Of a stretch of 64,000 nucleotides of DNA, positions 61,647-64,000 are shown one piece after another. Below the pieces are notes generated by a model, which was given only the letters and a program-made list of their open reading frames with translations, did no database searches and had not been told where the DNA came from. A program made the position numbers and the translations under genes. Where the stretch lies: positions 248,001 to 312,000 of the forward strand of contig NZ_KB907788.1 of the NCBI RefSeq assembly GCF_000382205.1. Reading direction: 5' to 3'. Every line of letters begins with the position of its first letter. Position 1 is the stretch's first letter. Source of the stretch: Dyadobacter beijingensis DSM 21582. GTDB taxonomy: Bacteria; Bacteroidota; Bacteroidia; Cytophagales; Spirosomataceae.

Positions 61647-62954
61647 GTTATTGACCTTTACATTATTCAACGTAAAGTCCTGGACGACGGACTTGTCATA
61701 GGCGTCGTTTTTAGCCGTAATGTCGAGATTTTCAAAGCTAAATTTCGACAGCTTGTCCGAATCGCCCGGATTCACATCGAAAAACACCTCACATTTCAGC
61801 CGGATGTTTTTCAAACTAATGTGGTCAGAGTAGGAGAGCGGCACGTCTTTTCTGCCCTTCAAATCGAAAAATTGTTTCCAGGGCTTCACATAAATGAGGC
61901 TGTAAGCGTAGCCGTCCACATTTTCGACGCTGATAAACTCGTAACGCTGGGGCGTGTCGGGCCGCATTTTGAGCCATAGCACGCGCATGGCGTTCTCGAT
62001 ATGGCAGTTGCGCATCACTACGTTGCGGTTGTGAATGGCCTCGCTCCCGCACGTGAGCGCCGCGTGGCAGAAGCCGAAATTCGTATCCTCGATGATGATA
62101 TTCGTGTTGCTTCCATTGCCCGCGTCCTTGTCGGCATATGGTCCTTTACCGCCTTTCAATGCGATGGCGTCGTCGTTCACGGCCAGGTAGCAGCCTTTGA
62201 CGAGCACATTGTTGCACACGTCGAGGTCGATAGCGTCGGTACTGGGCGCCTTAACGGGCTCGTGCGGCGCGGTAATGCGGACGTTGAGGATCTTGACGTT
62301 GTTGCATTGGTAATAATGGCTCGTCCAGAACCCCGAATTTTGCAGCCGCACGTCTTGCACCTGCACGTCGTTGCTTTTCCAGATGAACACCAGCCGCGGC
62401 CGCGAGACTTCCAGGTTGGTACAGTTCGGATTTTCCTTCCGCCGCTGCCAGAATGCCTTCCAGTAGTTCAGTCCATTGCCGTCGATCGTCCCGTTTCCCG
62501 AAATCGTGAAGCCATTCACGCCGTACGCATTCACGAGCGCGGGAAAATAGTCCAGGTTTTGCCCTTCCATGCGCGAGGGCATCATCGGGTAATCGGCGAT
62601 TTTGTCGGAGCCTTTCAGCACGGCGCCTTCGGCCAGGTACAGGTGTGTTTTGGGTTTAAAAAACAGCGCCCCGATCAAAAACGTGCCTTTCGGTACGACG
62701 ACCACGCCGCCGCCCGTCGCATTCGCCTCGTCGATCACCCGCTGGATGGCGGCCGTTTGCACCACGTTGCTATCCGGTGAAACGCCATGCTTTGTGAGTA
62801 CGAACTGCGTGCCGAGGCTGGCCAGGTCTATTTTGGAAGTGTCTGAAAACCATTGCGGTATGGCAGTCCCGTCGGGGAAGGTCCCGGGCCGGCCCGGTTG
62901 TGCCAATGCAGCCGCGGCGATGAGCTGGATGAGGAATATGCATAAGTTTTTCAT
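61632..62954 (-). CDS. GH28-like glycoside hydrolase (polygalacturonase family), exported
   Basis: The start at 62954 (MKNLCIFLIQLIAAAALAQ) gives a clean signal peptide; 440 residues. A parallel beta-helix fold is indicated by GGVVVVPKGTFLIGALFFKPKTHLYLAEGAVLKGS and the ladder of VQDVRLQNSG, VKILNVRI, VLVKGCYLAV. The catalytic-region motifs are recognisable but altered: STDAIDLD for NTD, NDDAIALKGG for the DD pair, CHAALTCGSE for the GHG region, and LWLKMRP where GH28 has RIK (Lys kept, Arg changed). It probably cleaves a galacturonan or rhamnogalacturonan-type glycosidic bond, but the exact bond is uncertain. It is convergent with the MBOAT operon. Confidence 0.88.
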   Translation of the reverse strand: MKNLCIFLIQLIAAAALAQPGRPGTFPDGTAIPQWFSDTSKIDLASLGTQFVLTKHGVSPDSNVVQTAAIQRVIDEANATGGGVVVVPKGTFLIGALFFKPKTHLYLAEGAVLKGSDKIADYPMMPSRMEGQNLDYFPALVNAYGVNGFTISGNGTIDGNGLNYWKAFWQRRKENPNCTNLEVSRPRLVFIWKSNDVQVQDVRLQNSGFWTSHYYQCNNVKILNVRITAPHEPVKAPSTDAIDLDVCNNVLVKGCYLAVNDDAIALKGGKGPYADKDAGNGSNTNIIIEDTNFGFCHAALTCGSEAIHNRNVVMRNCHIENAMRVLWLKMRPDTPQRYEFISVENVDGYAYSLIYVKPWKQFFDLKGRKDVPLSYSDHISLKNIRLKCEVFFDVNPGDSDKLSKFSFENLDITAKNDAYDKSVVQDFTLNNVKVNNKMVR

Positions 62955-63109
62955 AACCCCTTGAAGGCTGGGCACGGCGTGTTTTACTCAATCCAGGGAA
63001 GGTGAAAATGCGGTTTTACAAATGATTGAATGGTGACATGGCGTGCAGCGAGCGACCTTAGAACGATGTCCAGAAAGGTAACAGGCAACCTTTTTTTACG
63101 ACAAGAATC

Positions 63110-64000
63110 GTGGAGACAAACATAACGCGGCGCGGATCTGATTTAATGACAATTTTTGGTTGGATTTTTACCATTTCGTTTATCGCGATGACCTTTATTC
63201 CGCGATCATTCGATCATGTCATGTTTGTTGACGGGCTGGCCTATGCGGCTATTTCACGCAATATGGCGCAAGGCTTCGGGACATTTTGGGCACCTTATTT
63301 CGCAGATTCGTTCTGGCTGAATTATAACAACCTCTGTGCATTTTTTTGCGAACATCCGCCGCTGATGTTTGGCATGCAATCCATGCTTTTCAAAATCATG
63401 GGCGATACGACGGCCGTCGAGAACTGCTATAATGCCCTTGTACTTGCAGCAACCATCGTGCTGATCACACTGATCTGGCGACAACTTTTTGCCCATAACC
63501 CGTCGCTGAAAGCCCAAGCCTGGCTGCCGGTACTGATGTGGTACAGCCTGCGCATTGTATGGTGGGCTGTACCGAACAATATGCTCGATACGACGATGGC
63601 GATGTTCTGCCTGGCTGCGTGTTATACGCAAACGCGCGCATTATCGTGCAAAGGCAATGCAATCGGGCATTGGATATTATCGAGCCTCTTCATATTTCTG
63701 GCTTGCCTGACGAAGGGCCCCGTTGGACTTTTCCCAGTGGCATTTCCGGTCCTGCATTACCTGGTTTATAAAGAAAAGCCAAAGCGGGTATTCGGCGGAA
63801 CGGCAATTTTAACACTGACATTTGCATTGCTATTAATAATCACATTAGCATATCCGCCTGCCAATCTGCTGTTAACGAGTTATTTCGAAGGGCAGGTGAT
63901 GATGGCTATTTTACAAAAAAGGGAGCACGCCGGGGAGCATTGGACCGCGCATTTTTATCTGTTGAAAATGCTGTTAGTCAATTGCATTCCGCATTTGATT
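63110..64000 (+). CDS. ArnT/GT39-type integral membrane glycosyltransferase, N-terminal part (cut by window edge)
   Basis: The frame is open to the end of the window (about 297 residues seen). A GTG at 63110 gives an N-terminus with two Arg before the first membrane segment, in line with the positive-inside rule; the ATG at 63146 is the alternative. The luminal loop after the first segment has FVDGLAYAAISRNMAQGFGTFWAPYF with the Asp of the GT39/ArnT active site, and FCEHPPLMFGMQSMLF matches the family's EHPPL motif. Several membrane segments follow, with LACLTKGPVGLF a typical family segment. It would transfer a sugar from a polyprenyl-phosphate donor to lipid A or protein; the substrate is unknown. 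Confidence 0.85.
   Translation, partial: METNITRRGSDLMTIFGWIFTISFIAMTFIPRSFDHVMFVDGLAYAAISRNMAQGFGTFWAPYFADSFWLNYNNLCAFFCEHPPLMFGMQSMLFKIMGDTTAVENCYNALVLAATIVLITLIWRQLFAHNPSLKAQAWLPVLMWYSLRIVWWAVPNNMLDTTMAMFCLAACYTQTRALSCKGNAIGHWILSSLFIFLACLTKGPVGLFPVAFPVLHYLVYKEKPKRVFGGTAILTLTFALLLIITLAYPPANLLLTSYFEGQVMMAILQKREHAGEHWTAHFYLLKMLLVNCIPHLI

Noticed and set aside
1-64000. tRNA, rRNA, insertion sequences, prophage, phage integrase
   Set aside because: No tRNA-like cloverleaf, rRNA segment, transposase or integrase was recognised in the window; the only mobile-like structure is the heptamer/four-helix-bundle unit.

Overview
The window is chromosomal DNA of a Bacteroidota bacterium, most likely a Cytophagales/Spirosomaceae member such as Dyadobacter or Spirosoma. 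This is inferred from two complete SusC/SusD pairs, DUF4374 and DUF4394 proteins, a TPR hybrid two-component regulator with an AraC output, Reg_prop/Y_Y_Y sensor kinases, permease-prefix ABC transporters coupled to PadR, and the absence of strong Shine-Dalgarno sequences. Base composition is GC-rich by eye, with a few AT-rich islands. I found no rRNA, tRNA, transposase, integrase or CRISPR array.

Layout, left to right. 1-9.9 kb: the end of a TonB receptor, a DUF4374 lipoprotein, a hybrid sensor/AraC regulator and two tandem DUF4394 lipoproteins. 9.9-14.1 kb (minus): a sensorless PspF-like sigma-54 activator, then an FtsX/MacB-like permease behind a PadR regulator. 14.3-19.4 kb (minus): a SusC/SusD pair. 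19.7-26.6 kb: an exported RidA-like protein, an AlkD-like protein and a surface-polysaccharide cluster (TIGR04325 methyltransferase, five glycosyltransferases, an FdtA-like cupin). 27.1-32.2 kb: an MFS exporter with an AraC regulator, a di-haem cytochrome c peroxidase, a ThuA protein and a Cys-rich lipoprotein.

32.3-44.5 kb is a sialic-acid utilisation locus. A FadR/NanR-type regulator is divergent from a tightly packed operon: SusC, SusD, NanA lyase, a mutarotase fused to an SSS symporter, a sialate O-acetylesterase and a sialidase. Two related palindromes in the divergent promoter are likely operators. The genes describe a path from release of sialic acid at the surface, through outer-membrane import, de-O-acetylation, mutarotation and sodium-driven uptake, to aldol cleavage. 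Epimerase and kinase (NanE, NanK/RokA) are not here. Two sulfatases follow at 45.5-48.5 kb.

48.7-53.1 kb carries a CheY-like protein, a large propeller histidine kinase and a LytTR response regulator. 53.1-54.0 kb holds the most unusual structure: a four-helix-bundle gene between two arrays of 7-bp repeats in inverted orientation. The arrays run into the 3' ends of both flanking genes and supply their last codons and stop codons. 54.0-57.6 kb carries a split version of the plant Tm-1 architecture (TIM barrel plus UPF0261), a GH127 gene remnant and a YegD-like Hsp70. 57.8-64 kb carries a tautomerase, an SDR that lacks the catalytic tyrosine, an SGNH/MBOAT acyltransferase pair, a GH28 enzyme and the start of a GT39-type glycosyltransferase cut by the window edge.
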